DNA of 64,000 nt from the NCBI GenBank assembly GCA_013396755.1, contig VWZF01004809.1, positions 507,563 to 571,562 on the forward strand, written 5' to 3'. Position 1 is the stretch's first letter. Every line of letters starts with the position of its first letter. Under the pieces are notes generated by a model. The model worked only from the letters and a program-made list of their open reading frames with translations. It ran no database searches and had not been told where the DNA came from. A program made the translations under genes and the position numbers. Shown here piece by piece: positions 36,857-50,038 of the stretch. Source of the DNA: Sclerurus mexicanus (taxonomy: Eukaryota > Chordata > Aves > Passeriformes > Furnariidae).

Positions 36857-39800
36857 CTGAATTTTACTAGTTTTTTGATTAGTTACTCCTGTGAAGGAAT
36901 AGATCCTTTTCCTCGTTCTGATTCAACTGCCAAGTAATTTCAAACTAATAAAATACAGAAAATGTACACAGTGAATAAAGAGATGAAAATAACTCTTGGT
37001 CCCCCTGCAGCTTTCTTAACAGTCTTGCCTGTAAAGATTCAATATACCCCAGTAGTAATGTGGGTTTGTTTGGTTTCTTTTTCCTTGCCAGGTAAAAAGA
37101 CAGAAATTTTGTCTTTTGATTAGTTCCTCAAGAGTTGTACTGAACAGCACAGTCTCAGTCTGTAATAAGATGTGACAGAGAAGACACCTTACCAAACTAA
37201 GGGCTTACATTGCATGGTTTCAAGTAATTACACGTATTTGCAGAAATCCTTATGACTTTTAGGTTTGCTATCAAACCATTCCAAACTTGAGGGTTTGAAT
37301 GTAATCTTTCCTAAAATTTAGGAATAAATATCTTAACGGGGTTGAACATCCCTCAATTACACATCCAAGCTGCAAGAAATGATAGTTTGAAGGGGATGTT
37401 ATCCTTTTCAATAACAGGTAGAACATTAAAGGGGAAAGAGCAATACTTTTAGTAGAGTGCACTCTACCTTTCAGTAAGCCCAAGTTCACCTCCACTAGTG
37501 TAATAAGTCATGTTACATTTCACATCTTTTTACCATGCAAATTAAATCCTTGCACAGTTGTATCCTCTACTTCAATATGTCAGAGGGCTGGCTCCCTAGC
37601 ACAGTGAGGGGATGTGTGGCCGGTCCACTTCCAGGGAGCGGCATTTTCCCTGCTGGTTACCACAGGAGGCCCTGCAAACGTGTGCCGAAGGGAAGCCTCA
37701 AGAGAGCATCTCAACGAATCACAGTACAAGAAAAGGCTTATTAAAAAATTCTATTTGGAGTGCAGAAGGACTAAAGTAAGACACTGATGTTCCGAGATAC
37801 CCTCATGTTGTTCAGTTATCAGGTGCACAGCTGTATCAAACTCGTTATAACTAAGGAGACCATAATGGATTCAATCCAGATCTTGGTCGTAATGGAAAAA
37901 AAGAAAACAACCAAAAAACCCCCCCACAAACAAACTACAGATCGCTCTATCTGGTAGGAAAAGGATCATAATGGCATTATTTTTACGTAAACCAAAGGCT
38001 AATCTATTTGTCAATTGGTTTGGGTTTTTTCTTCTGCTTGTTTGTTTTTTTCTGAAAGATACATACTTCTCTCTAATAAAACCTGACTTCAAAAAGCTTT
38101 GAAACTGCTCTGTTGCCAGACTCCAGTGCTGTGATGTCAGGTCTGGAAAACACAATACTTGAAGTTCACCCCGTCCATATATCTGCATATGCACAGCTCT
38201 GCACCTCTTTGAAAATGAATTTCGCTTGTAGAACTCAGCCTGTACATTGCCTTCCACACACAAATCAGATCTACAACTAAAGATTTTTTCATTTCCAATT
38301 CTCATAACAGACAACATGAAAAATTAGTTCCATGGTAGCTGAGCACTCTGGCAGCACTTCCATTTGTCACAATAAATAAGACTTCTGTATAGTCTAATAT
38401 ATTAAGCTGATGTCAGTGCTGACAAAAAAAAATAAAGTAAGAGATCACTCCAGAACCATAGATAGCATTTACATGTTTGGATGCCATTTTGCAAGTAGAG
38501 TTTTTTAAACTTCTAAAGGGGGATTTGAGTCAGTTAATATTTTCTGGGAAAAAAGTGTGGAAGTCATTACACTGTCGCTTTTAAAAACTATTTTAACCAG
38601 GAATAGAGAGCACGTGTTAGGGTGTAGATGTTGACTTTAGTAGGCTTAGAACTTCATTGGAATAAGTGGGAAAAACATGCCTGCCATTCATTCAACGTTG
38701 AGCTTCTCCTGCTCACCCTGACCTATCCATTTTCCACTGTGGGATGTGGACTATCCTTTAATTCTTGTGTATTCTGATATTACAAGCTCTTGCTATATCC
38801 TACAGCATTGTTTTTGAGGTGAAAGACGGTTTTGGAATAAGTTGAGCATCCCTGTCAAAGACTGCACTTGCAGGAGTCCACAGGCTACTACAGAACATAC
38901 ATCATCTCAGCCATGAAAAACACTTCTCAAGAACCAAAAGGGATGACCTGCTAAGTATTGTTCAAAAATTGCCAACTTTCATTCATCTAAACTATAAGGC
39001 TCCTTGAATTTTTCATTAAACTACTTCTAAGAAATGCATCTAACTGATATTCTTTCAAGGACACTTTCATAACAAGGTATTTTCATTTCTAGGGTTAGAC
39101 CTTGAAATTCTATGTTGAAATCAATCAGATTAAAAAGAAAAAAATATGAACACATTAACTGAAGTTTAAAAGGGTCAAAGTATTAAGCAGCAGACCATCT
39201 ATAAGACCAAAGCTTACTCCTAAAGCTCACTGAAATGCTTTAAAAGCTCAGAGATCTCCACAGGAGAACTTACATACAATATGATTGGCAGCTGATGGTT
39301 AAGGAAGAGACTTCTCAGGGCTTTTGTCATTCCCTCAGTTTCAATTTGCATGCATAGAAATAAGAGCTGCTGCCTAACACAGTTACTTGTAGTAACAGTG
39401 CCTGACTTTTGTCCCATGTCACAAATAAATGAGCAAAACAAGGCAAGTCCTACCAAGGAGCTGTTGCAATGAAATGACCAGAGGAATAAAGTTGATCCAG
39501 TGTTTTTAAAACAAGAATTTAATTTGAAGATAATATTTTTCCTTTGTTAATGGCTGAGTACTTTTATAAACAGTTAGCAGCATGACTGCGTGACATTGAC
39601 TCAAAGGGGATCTACATTATTCTAACAGAAATGGAAAGCCCTTGAAAATGGACTATTTCAACCAAAACACTTAAAGTTATTCTTGAAAAAACCCCAGACT
39701 TTTGATGAAGTGTAGGTCTTCCATCTGATGAATTTGGCTTTGAGGTCTTTGCAAACATCAATCATTTTTCTTTTCCAATTTGACTCATATTTCTGGTTTT

Positions 39801-42800
39801 CTTTCACCATCACCCCAGTTTTTATGCCAAATGCAGCTCTGAATTTGTGCATTGCTCCACTTCTACATAGATTTAATGCACTAACTTTACAACCATTTCA
39901 GTTTCACAGCTTCAGAAAGTATCTACAGAAGACAACTGAATACAGGGAGGGAAAAAAGTAAGGAAACCCAAGTTTCCAGCTACCATGTTAGAAGAGTTCT
40001 CAGACAACTGAAGTGAGATAGCTGGCATAGACCGATGGTGCTTTGCTTACTTCCAAGAAAGCTGTGTTGATTTGAGCTTCTGATTCTTTCACTGATCAAT
40101 AAGGTTTTACAGCTATTTCTGCCACCCTGAGGAGGCAGGATTCCAGTCAATTCCATTAACTGGATGTCATCCATGTACAGTTAAACTAAGCCATTATCAG
40201 GCCTGCCCAATAAAATGGCAATCAACTTCAAAGAACAGATACCCACTCCAGACTGAGAACTAATTAGGTTTGCACAAGATAAAATCTGACACAAAAAGAA
40301 CATCTCTATAGTAACCAGAGTCTTGTCTGTTGGCTAGTTTTGTACTAACCTGACATTACTCTCTTGCCAGTTGATGCAAACCAGGTGCCCAGTGCAAAGA
40401 GACTGGTATGAGTGCCACCTACTCTTTGCAGTGGAGCTTTTCTAAATGGCTGCACCCTCTTTATCTGTATTACTGACATTGCATTTCTGGAAAAAAACAC
40501 GAACAAACCTGCAACACAACCTCTAAGTGCAGAAACATCTAGAAAGGCGCACCTAGAAAACATGATCATGCCCAAGGAGGTGGGGCATAAATATATATGT
40601 GTATGCTTATCTCAAAACCCTATAAAGGGATGAGAAGTGAGGGGTGGGAAAGCTAGAGGACAGATTCCACATCCTTGCCTTGTTTTCATTTGAGACATCC
40701 TCATTAATTGTGTTTGGTATTATAAAAATTATTGCAGCTGATTGATCCTCAGCAAGTCAGCCAAACTCCTTGGCAATGACAGTAAGGCCTCCTGTTCAGT
40801 GTTTTCATTGGAAAACCAGTCTTGGTCTCTTTTGAGGCCAAAGAAAAATTGTTGCAACTCCACAGAAAAGATGATGCTACACCAGTTTTCATGAAGAATG
40901 TTGACAATGTTCTGAAATCTTTCAGCAAACATCACATATCTATCACCATTGTGCAAATTTCCAAGCTAATCAGTAGACTTGCGTTCTCTCTGGGAAAATT
41001 AAAATTTATCCTGGAAACAAAATTCACAAAAATTGTCTTTTTACACCTTGTGACATAAGTTTTCCGAAACAGAACCGCTAAACAAAACTCAGCAAAACTG
41101 TTTGTTACCTAAAACACTGGGAAATGAGCTTTTTAAAAAAGGCTTCACAAATAATTTGCAAGTGGCAAAAGTGATTCAAATAAAACCCTAGTTATGTCTC
41201 AGATATATGGAATGTCTACCATGATGAAGAAGAACACAAACATAACAAGCATTTAGGTTCAGCTTCACACACTGAAGTGGTTTGAGACTATATGAAGGAG
41301 CTTTCCATTCAAAAATTACGAAGGCAGCTTACAAATAAAGAATAACTAGAATAACTTCTGAAAATCTACCTGCAAATGCTTTACAGACTTTTCTAAACAC
41401 ATATTTCAAAGAGTTTCATGTTGCCAATGGAAAATAAATTAGTTGAATTGCATCAGCATAGCACTAGAAAACAAAGCATTTTCAGTACTGAAAGGGGATT
41501 GAGAGAGAGGGATGTTATATGCACTGCAGGAAAAAGACATAGTGATAATATTCTTTGAACAGTGTGCAGATAGTAAAGAATAAAATTTGTCTTTTCCCAG
41601 ATCTATCTAGTTTCCAAATTCATACAAATTATTTCAGAATCAAAGTCTGTCATATATGCATGGGAAATTTTGAAAGCCTGACACATCCTGATGAAATAGC
41701 TAGAGCTTAATTCCTCCGACAACACACCAACAGACAGAGAAACAAGCTCAGCTGAGCACTGTATTACACATCTCCTGTAAACAGCCCTGCTCCCACGCCA
41801 CACAAAGTTCCTGCAGCCCCCAAGCCTCCCCTGCGAGCCTCAGCCTTGTCTAGTTTTCAGAAATCAGTCCTTTCTTCCTTCCCAACAAAGGGAAGTGTAC
41901 ACTTTTTCCTCCTGTCCTATCTAATTGCAACAACAAGGGTCTGGTGGCCCGTGCAACATGAGCAAGACCACGGGGACACTGTGCTGTATGTGCTCAGTGT
42001 CCTTTTTACCTTAACTCAAGATGCTGTGCACTGAGAGTACAGGAATACCTTATGTAAGCATTTGTGGTCTTTGTTTAAGCAGCAAGAAACAACATAGAAG
42101 AAATCAATAAAAAAGGCAATATTTGGAAGCTAATACCACCAAACAAAATGCAGGAACATGTGAGGATTTTTAACTTATCGTCACAGATCATGAAGCAAGA
42201 GCACAACCTGAACCTACTTTGAAGATAAAGCAAGATGGACAAATTTCTAGAGTCAGGCCTTAGAGTCCTACTTTATTAATAACATTTCAGTTTTCCTGGT
42301 ATTAAAAAGCCCAAAACAGGTAGGAACCATTTTAAGAGATCTCTCTGCTTACATCCCACAAATATAACAATATAACTGCATTTGAGTTACCCAAAACACT
42401 GAAATTCTTCCCTACGCTCAAACAACGCTACCTCAAACACTTTTCCAAAAAACAAGGACAGTCAATGCAAATGTTACACAGGAATACATTTGAAGTTAAA
42501 TTCACTTACCACAAGCCCAAAGCCAACCCGGAAAAAAGCTCCCCTCCTGGCCCAGAGGTTTTTATTCCCTTAATTACCTGACACAGCTGTTCCTGGGCTA
42601 GTAACGAGCCACAGGTGTATTTGTGTCCCACCCCCTCAATGCCTTCTGCTTTAATAGCCAGCCTTCAGAGAGAGAATGAGTTTTGGACTGCAGTTTTATT
42701 TCAGAGTTGCCTAATTGACTGAAGTTCTGTGAAGTAGGTGCTTCCTGCAAGCGCTGTAGTTTGTGCACATCTGTTGGATGAGCTCTGATGTGCAGTGGGT

Positions 42801-45157
42801 TATTGCTGAGCCCTGTTGGGAAATTGAAGTCAGATTGGAAACCACCTGCAGTGGAAGAATTGCAGAGGATTCCAGTGTGCTGAGCAGAGATCACACACTG
42901 GTGCCCTTGCTTCATTACCATTTTCTGGGAGGGGGAAATAAAAAGCAGAAAAACATATTTTCTACTGGCATTTGTATTGTAATGAGACACTTTGAGGCTG
43001 GATAGCGATACTTCCTCTATGTGTTCAGCTGCATTAGTGATAATTTTAAACTGCAGTACTTGGCAAATGAAAGTGGGCAAGAGACACAGAAACCATTTGT
43101 TTGGTTCATGGATAAAACAACTGTTTACCTGGGTGAGTTTTTTAAAAGAGGACTAAGATGACTCAAGAAGTGGATGGGGAACAATCCAAGTAATAGCAGG
43201 TCGTGAAAATGTAAGAACATTATTAATTCTGCACAGAAAGAGATAGGAATTTGATGAGAGAAAAAAATGCAATCATATGATTAAGGACAGTATGAAAAGC
43301 ACATTCACAAGGGCCAAATTAATATTGCACTGACACAGTCTAATGTTTCAATGTTTGCTCATGCAATCATACCATATTTAAAATGGAAAGGCAAAACAAA
43401 GAGGATTGCAGAGAGTAATTTTGTCCCCTGTTTTGAATGTGATCTAGATACACACATAACACTGTGAATTATTATGCATGTTTACAATTCCAAAGCAGGA
43501 CTGTTTCTATAGCATAATTGCAGGAAGAAAAGTTCAGGTTAGACACCCAAACTCACTTTTAGAAAGGACAGAGATCTATTCAGAATAGATCGTCTCCTGT
43601 AAAGTTAGTAATCTCTGTACACGCAAAAGGGTTTAATGCATTCCTTGCAAGGATGCCACATGTTCTTCTAATCCCATTCTGAGTAAAAGGAACACCTTAA
43701 GGTCCTCTCAAATCTATTTTTTCATAATAGGCTTAGTGATATTCTGAAAATTATACACATGCCGAGATGACACATGAAATGAGGTGCAGTTGAATGATGA
43801 CTTTCGGAAGAGTGTTTCAACTTACATGTGAAAATGTATTAGAATCAAGCAAAATAATCATATATTTTAAGCACTAAAAAAACCCCCAACAAGTAGAAAC
43901 ATTTCTGATGTCTGTATTCTAAGAAAAAGTTTAAAAAGGAAAGTTTAAAATTCTAAGGAAAAGTGATCGTGATCTCCTCTGATTTTGAACTCTGTCCTCC
44001 GTTCAGGGGTGATCCTACAGAAGCAGGATTCAAAGCCAGCAGAGAACTTGTTGTACTTCCTCACCACCAGGAAGCTAAAGGCCAGGGCCAAAGTTCCTGC
44101 TGTCTGCAGAGCAGGAGGAGAGGATGGATTCCAGCCCACAGAAACAACAGTAGGGAATTTTGTTTCACTATGTTTCTACGATTCTTAAAAGAATTCATGT
44201 GATCTTATAGCAGAGGAATGTTCTGTCAGTGAGTGAATCAGGGACATGCTAAGAGAAGGGAGAGCTTCTATTTGTACACAGGTGTCTCAGGAATCACTAA
44301 TGATGGGAAAGCAAATACAGAAATGTTCATGACAGGTAAATGGAAGTTAGTTGAATATGATAATTTTTTAAATTGTGGCTGAGTCTGGCAGGGACTTTTG
44401 AAGCAGGATTTCAGCCAATGTCTGAAAAAGTGCATATCAAGCAGCCTTGAGCTTTTAATTTAATTTATATCAACCAGACTACTTGGAGTTTTCAAATTGA
44501 TTCACCGCCACTGTTTGAACATTCTGTGACAGAAGCAATGCATATTAAAGTAGCTAAAGTTCTCCTTTCAGCATGTCTAATTATTGTATTTTTGTCACAG
44601 GGAGTTGCAAAGTATTAGAATATAAATGCATTCTGGATATCAGACAGCAAATTTTAACAGTTGTGACTGTATGAGTAAAATTCATGATTTGTCTGTGATG
44701 CCATTGAATATCTTCTTTTTTTCATGAGTGTATTCACCTGTCCTTCTGTTCCAATAATGTCAATGCAATGATAAAAAGTTCTCAATTCTCATAAGTATGT
44801 GTGGTCGTGTTTGTGCTTAAATAAAAAAGATACCACAGTAGTCTTGAAAATACTGGGAGGATTCAAAAACATCAAATCAGTGATACCATCAGGAAAATTC
44901 AGGTTACAGGTAACTGCTGAATAGCGAATACAGAAAATAATCTCAGCAAATATTATGTATGAGACTGTTGCTCCAGCATTTTTGAAAGATAAACATATTT
45001 ATAACAATCTGAAAATCACCTACATGGGAGTAAAGCATTCAGAATAACACGCTTGCTGTGAATAATTTATCCAGTTTCAATATTTACTCATACTCTAGAA
45101 TTGAATTACTTATATCTAAGCAACCATAATTGTCAGAGTATTTCAATTCTATTTTCT
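36857..45157. other. Mostly non-coding, holds the two longest open frames of the window
   Basis: Minus-strand frames at 37,871-38,317 (148 codons) and 42,598-43,080 (160 codons, with an 80-codon plus-strand frame inside it) are the longest in the window. The first ends in a cysteine/phenylalanine-rich tail made by an A/C-rich plus-strand tract. The second is serine/histidine-rich and resembles no family I know. Neither has a Kozak-like start, a splice pair or a nearby promoter, so I do not call genes. Opposite-strand frames at 39,658-39,961 and 40,729-41,058 look protein-like in both directions (for example minus MHKFRAAFGIKTGVMVKE) and could be decayed transposase or simply chance. Confidence 0.45.
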
Positions 45158-45259
45158 GCCACAGGTTTCTGTGCGACCTTGAGCAAGATTTTTTTTGTGT
45201 GTCTGTCCTTCTGTCTGAAAAACAGCGATGAGGGAACCGACGGAATTGTGACGATGAGA
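45158..45259 (-). mobile_element. MIR-like SINE fossil
   Basis: On the plus strand 'ctgtgcgaccttgagcaag' (45,169-45,187) closely follows the reverse-complement MIR core 'ctgtgtgaccttgggcaag'. Then come a T-rich stretch in place of 'cacttaacctctctgtgcctcag', a 'ctgtctgaaaaacagcgatga' segment (compare 'catctgtaaaatggggataat'), and 'aattgtgacgatgag' (compare 'gttgttgtgaggattaa'). Four blocks in the right order and spacing make this more than a chance hit. The copy is old and non-functional. It overlaps a 121-codon minus-strand frame at 45,133-45,498 that is therefore unlikely to be a gene. Confidence 0.5.
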
Positions 45260-47732
45260 AGTTTCTGCTGCAAGCAGGTAATGCTATAGCAGCAGGAGCA
45301 CTTCAGAAACCTGTGCTGAGAGACATCGAACAGTACAGGAACTTGCAGCTTATTGCTGATATTTACATCTAGATAAGCAGGATAGTGCTGAGCCATGATC
45401 CAAAGGTTTTGAAACCGTTCCCCAAACTCTCCCTCAAGATGGGGGTAAATAGAGGAAATTGTATCTACCTCAAAACCTGTGTTACCCGGGAGGACCAACC
45501 TCTATGCCCACGGGGTACTATGATAAGCAGAAGGGCAACACTGTATTTTACTGTTACATCTAGTACAGTGATAATTATGCTGTAACAATTTTATTCAAAG
45601 CAGTCAGTACATTTCTTTCATCAGATCAAAAAAGTTTCACATCTCATGTGAAACCTTGTATTTTCTCTTTCATTCCAGCCTTCCTTTTAAACTGTTGTAA
45701 CTATGATGTTTCGTAAAGAAAAGAGAAGAACAAAATCCTTGAGGCCTCCATATCAACCTGCAGAAAGGGTCGCTCAGTTTATAAAAGAAACAAAAACCAA
45801 AAAACAAATCAACAACAACAAAAAACCACATCCAAAAAGCATGAAGTAAAGGATCAAAATCCCCACAAGCTACAAATAAATGTAGTCCTACTTAGAATAG
45901 CACTAGTGGGAAGAGTTGAACAGGCACACTTGCCACTTCATCTGTGGCTGCACACTTCACTTGGGCTGCAAGGAAATCAGTGCTGTGACAGATCATTTAT
46001 ATTAATACAATGCACCTGCCAAATTATTTATACACCCTAAGCATCAATCTGGAGAAAGTGCATTCTGGGAACTTCACTGGTAGGGAAGAAAGGCTTCACT
46101 GGGAGGAAGGCATATTAAAACGGTGAAGGATTTTGATTTCAGATATACCCTGGTAAATGCAGAGTGATGCCACTGAAGCCTGTAGACTCAGTTTGGATTC
46201 ACACCAGTGAATGTGACTGACAGTAGAAAAAGTGTAAAATTGCAGCATAAGGTGATAAGTCACTGACAAGAAAATTGGAAAGAGAAATACAAGTTAGTGT
46301 TAGCTTGATCTACTATTCTGTGTGTTTCTTCTGAAATAGCTGAGCTGCTCTACCATGCTTTTTTGACTATAGTTAGTGATTTTTTCATCTCTATGAGTAC
46401 ATTAACCCTAAATTACTGTGTGTTTCCAAAGTTAGAATAAATCTACAATTTAAAACATCATGTTTTCACAAGTACTAAAAAACCCCAGAAATATTTTGTT
46501 AAACATTGATTGGTTCCACTAATACTTAAATTGATTGTTAAACAGCTTTTGTATCATGTGCCTTGCTTTAGAGGGAGCTCACATATTCAAATGTCAGTCC
46601 TTACTATTAATGGGCTTCAGAACTGCCCCAAATAAGGCCCTTCAAAATTTATATCTTAATCTCAGCTATTTTGTAATTTAGTGTGCTCATACTTGGTTCC
46701 TTAAAGAGAGAGGCTTTCGGTGATGACCCAAAGAGGGATTTAGGAGAAGCAGTATGTTTTATTCGGCATAGAACACTTAATTTACTGTGTTTGATCTGAA
46801 GGTCATTAAAATTTATTGAACTCTTTTATTAGCTGATTGCACTGACTTCAGCTCAGGCCCTCTGGGTCATTGTTGCACCGTTACTTATGATGTCATAGGA
46901 TCACATGGTAATATATGATCTAATTTCACACTTAAATCAACCAGCACATGCAATTGCTTGTCAGCATCATTCTTTTGAATTCCTTACTTTGGGTTGTGCT
47001 ATATGAACACATATGTACCTTCAAACCACAAGGAGAACTTAACACTACCTGCTATACCAAAAATATTCAACAATAATTAATTAACAGAATCAAGGACCAA
47101 TTTTTTCCAACCCAGCGATCTGTCTTTTTTTTCAAACTGACACTGCATAACAGAAAATAATCTTGCACATTAATGAACTCGGAGAGGCTGACAACACAGT
47201 GTACAGTCCTCCAGGATGCACGTCTTGAATGACTACATAAAAACTAGTATTCTCTTTCTCCCTTTTAGGTAGAAACTGAAAGATACATATAGTTTATAAT
47301 AAATAAATAATATAAACAAGAGATTAATTCTTCTCTTTTCAAAATGAGAAACAAGCAAGAAAAATGTTTGTGTAGTACACATATTTCCAAATGAAATATT
47401 TATCAGTTATCTGCCTATTCAAATCAAAGACTGTCCTTCATGGTAATAAACTTTGCTTTACACCCATCTTACTCAACTCTCTTCAAAATGTGATCTGTGG
47501 TATCTGATTGAATTATACAAACACCCCAAAGGACCTGGTAAACAGCAAACTCTCACTCATTTTGTGAGCAAAATGAAGTTCGGATGACAAGATCCAGAAG
47601 TGACCCAGAAAAGACCAAATGAGGACATCATAAGGCAGGGAAAGAGCACTAGGATTTGCACCTGAGCAAGTCAGAGGAGGAAAATAAGAATTGAATCTGA
47701 GTCAAAATATATTAATGTGAACATAAGTTAGG
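45260..47732. other. Non-coding DNA, one A/C-rich tract
   Basis: A low-complexity A/C tract (AAC and AAAAAC units) occupies about 45,785-45,838. No frame or repeat family is supported in the rest. Confidence 0.55.
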
Positions 47733-47769
47733 AAAAAACAAACAAACAAACAAAAAACACAACAAAAAC
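47733..47769 (+). repeat. (CAAA)n simple repeat
   Basis: AAAACAAACAAACAAACAAA followed by a degenerate AACACAACAAAAACA extension, directly abutting a GC-richer block on its right side. Such tracts can derive from the A-rich tail of a retroelement, in which case an element on the minus strand would lie to the right, but no such element is recognisable. Confidence 0.85.
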
Positions 47770-47998
47770 ATCGTGGCAAATGAATGCTTGACTGAGGTAC
47801 CTGATGAACACCCTCCAGAGCAGGTGGATGACCCCTGAAACGTTCTGCAAGGCACCAAAGCACCAGGTCTGCAGACTTGCACACTGAGAGGCTCCACGGA
47901 GCTGCTGGGCCAGGGCTACAAGAACTGCACAGTGCCCTCAGCTCCATGTGGAGCCACTGCAGGGTACGGTGAAGCTAATCCTGCTTTATGCCCCCTGC
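47770..47998. other. GC-richer block with open frames on both strands
   Basis: This roughly 230-base block is clearly richer in G and C than its surroundings. On the plus strand one frame is open from a TGA at about 47,837 for nearly 90 codons (reading GTKAPGLQTCTLRGSTELLG and GATAGYGEANPALCPLHS). On the minus strand an 81-codon frame is open. Double-sided openness suggests composition and not coding. It could be an exon, an unrecognised retroelement piece next to the CAAA tract, or a biased gene-conversion patch. Confidence 0.35.
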
Positions 47999-49824
47999 AT
48001 TCTAGTTTTCTCTTAAAGAGGATGAATGAGAATGAAAAAAATTTTGAAAACCTATTTGGAATGGGAGTGATTGCCTTTAGTAACAATGGGAGGAATATCA
48101 TATGCTAACAATTACATTTGTGTGTCGTGAAAAGAATTTAGTCTCTATTATGCATATTATAATTTTATTCCTGCTTCCTTTCATTCTTTTCTTGGCCTCG
48201 TGCTCCATTTCTAAGATGTTTTCACAAAGCAAAGACGCTCGAAGTAGTTTGAATTGTGGCTGCTTAAAAATTGGATGTCCTTGCAAAGAATATGCTTTGC
48301 ATATTTATAGACCTATTCCTATAGAGTTATTTTAAACTAAAGAAGACAGAGCTAACACTTTCTATTATAGTCAGAGTTGAATAATTAAATTAGTTGAGGG
48401 AAGGAGCTGGGATATTTTTCTGACTTTTATATAAATTTACAGAACAAATTGTTATGTTACACAGATTGCTAGATCCTCAGTTCTTATTCAGCTGTAAAAC
48501 CTTTAACTATTTCAGACTTCAGGAAGGACTAGAGTAAACAGAAGGCTGTCTCTGTTTTCCAGATGTCTAATAATAGGTATTAATTCTGCAACTTTGACTT
48601 GCCTCTGACCCTAAACCACTACTTCCTTAGTAAAGCATTGTTTCATTCAGAAATAATTAATTCACCCACTCATTCCTTCCTTCAGTAATTTCATTCAGAA
48701 AAGAGTTACTAGGTAAAAAAGTGATGCAGTGACCCTGCCCCAGGAAGGGACAGGGGGTGGGACATCAGACAGGGGAAGGTGTGTGATGTTTCACAGCTCC
48801 AGCCCCAGTTTCCTCGTTCATATTCCCTTTATTTGTGTTTGTGTCGATGGCTGTGGTACGCAGTTGTGTTCCTGGTGCTGATGTACACAGCATCTTGAGC
48901 ACACGTACCTATAGAAGAGGAGTTGCTTATAAGCTTTATTTCCAATAGCACTAATTATTGTTTAAAAAAACGGGTAACCTTTGAAGTTTAAAAGTTAATC
49001 TTCTAAGAGGGAATTATTTATATATGTATTTCCCACTAACACTGCCAACAATGATGTTTATTTCATTCATATTATTTTGTCTTCAGTACCAGTAGAAGAA
49101 ATTCTGATATTAGGCTGTTTTGAAAATCAGATTTCTGTTGTCATGGTGCCATGTGTTTTCCTATCTTAGACTGATCCTTATGATATGAAAGCATGAAAAA
49201 TGCAGGGAAACTATTTTCTGTGTCTGTATTTGGAGAAATTTTAATAAAGTTAATAGCTTCATTGGGTCATTATCATTATTAGAGAAAAATGCAGCCAGAG
49301 TAGGTTATCTATGGGGAACATTAATTCTAGGTTAGGGTTGGGGTTTGTGGTGAAGTTTTGTTTTAATCCATATGAATTGATATTATGCCTGTCAAAATAA
49401 ATCACCACTTAAATTCCAGTACAGAACAGTAACCAAACAGCTTTTCCTAACACAAAAACATTATTCCTGAGGTAGAAGGTGGAACTAAAATATTTGATGA
49501 ATAGTTTAACATCTCCACTTTTCTATTCCTAAAGCAACAGTACCCTCGATGAGTTCTAATTAAAATCTTACTGCAACTTGATGAAATTCTCCTTACTGAA
49601 ATGAAACCCAGAGCAGCATGTTGCTTAATTTCTAATCATTTACCCTGTAACAGTAAAACTACAGTTTGCAGTCTATTCACTTGCAAATCTTAAGGGTGTT
49701 ATTATGCAGCCTCTGCTGTCTACCCAGAAATAATCAGTGTGAAATTTAGCTACAAATAGTTGTCCAAAGAAGAGTTCCAATCTGCTTCTCTAAATTTAAT
49801 TAACTGCATATTCAGGTTTTGCTT
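47999..49824. other. AT-rich non-coding DNA
   Basis: Nothing supportable. There is a short GC-richer patch at 48,730-48,780 ('ccctgccccaggaagggaca'). Frames at 48,098-48,335 overlap on both strands and are not called. Confidence 0.55.
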
Positions 49825-49880
49825 CCCCCCCCCCCCGCCCCCCCCCCCCCGATNNNNNNNCCCCCCGCCACCCCCACCCT
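49825..49880 (+). repeat. Poly-C tract containing a 7-N assembly gap
   Basis: A run of C broken by single G (49,825-49,850) is followed by GAT, seven N (49,854-49,860), and a second C-rich run (CCCCCCGCCACCCCCACCCT, 49,861-49,880) followed again by GAT. The N are undetermined bases. The parallel C-run-then-GAT on both sides suggests two read ends from the same hard-to-sequence tract placed side by side, so the true length here is unknown. Confidence 0.95.
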
Positions 49881-50038
49881 GATGAAGTTCTTACTGCAGG
49901 TTGGGAGCAGTTTAAAGAGATTTCAGTACACAGTTAAAATATCTAGCTTAGTGTAAATGCGTGGGTGTCTGTGTGTGTGCCTGCTACACCAGCAAAGAAA
50001 AGGGAATTGCAACATCATTGCATTTCCCTATACACTAG

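Noticed and set aside
37871..38317. 148-codon minus-strand frame
   Set aside because: Its C-terminal part translates an A/C-rich tract, and the composition is that of random AT-rich DNA; no start or splice context.
43660..43735. 'ccttaaggtcctctcaaatc' followed by a T-rich 'cataat', resembling a CR1 3' end
   Set aside because: The 'ggacta/cagatgatc' block is missing and upstream sequence does not match. At best a heavily decayed copy, too weak to call.
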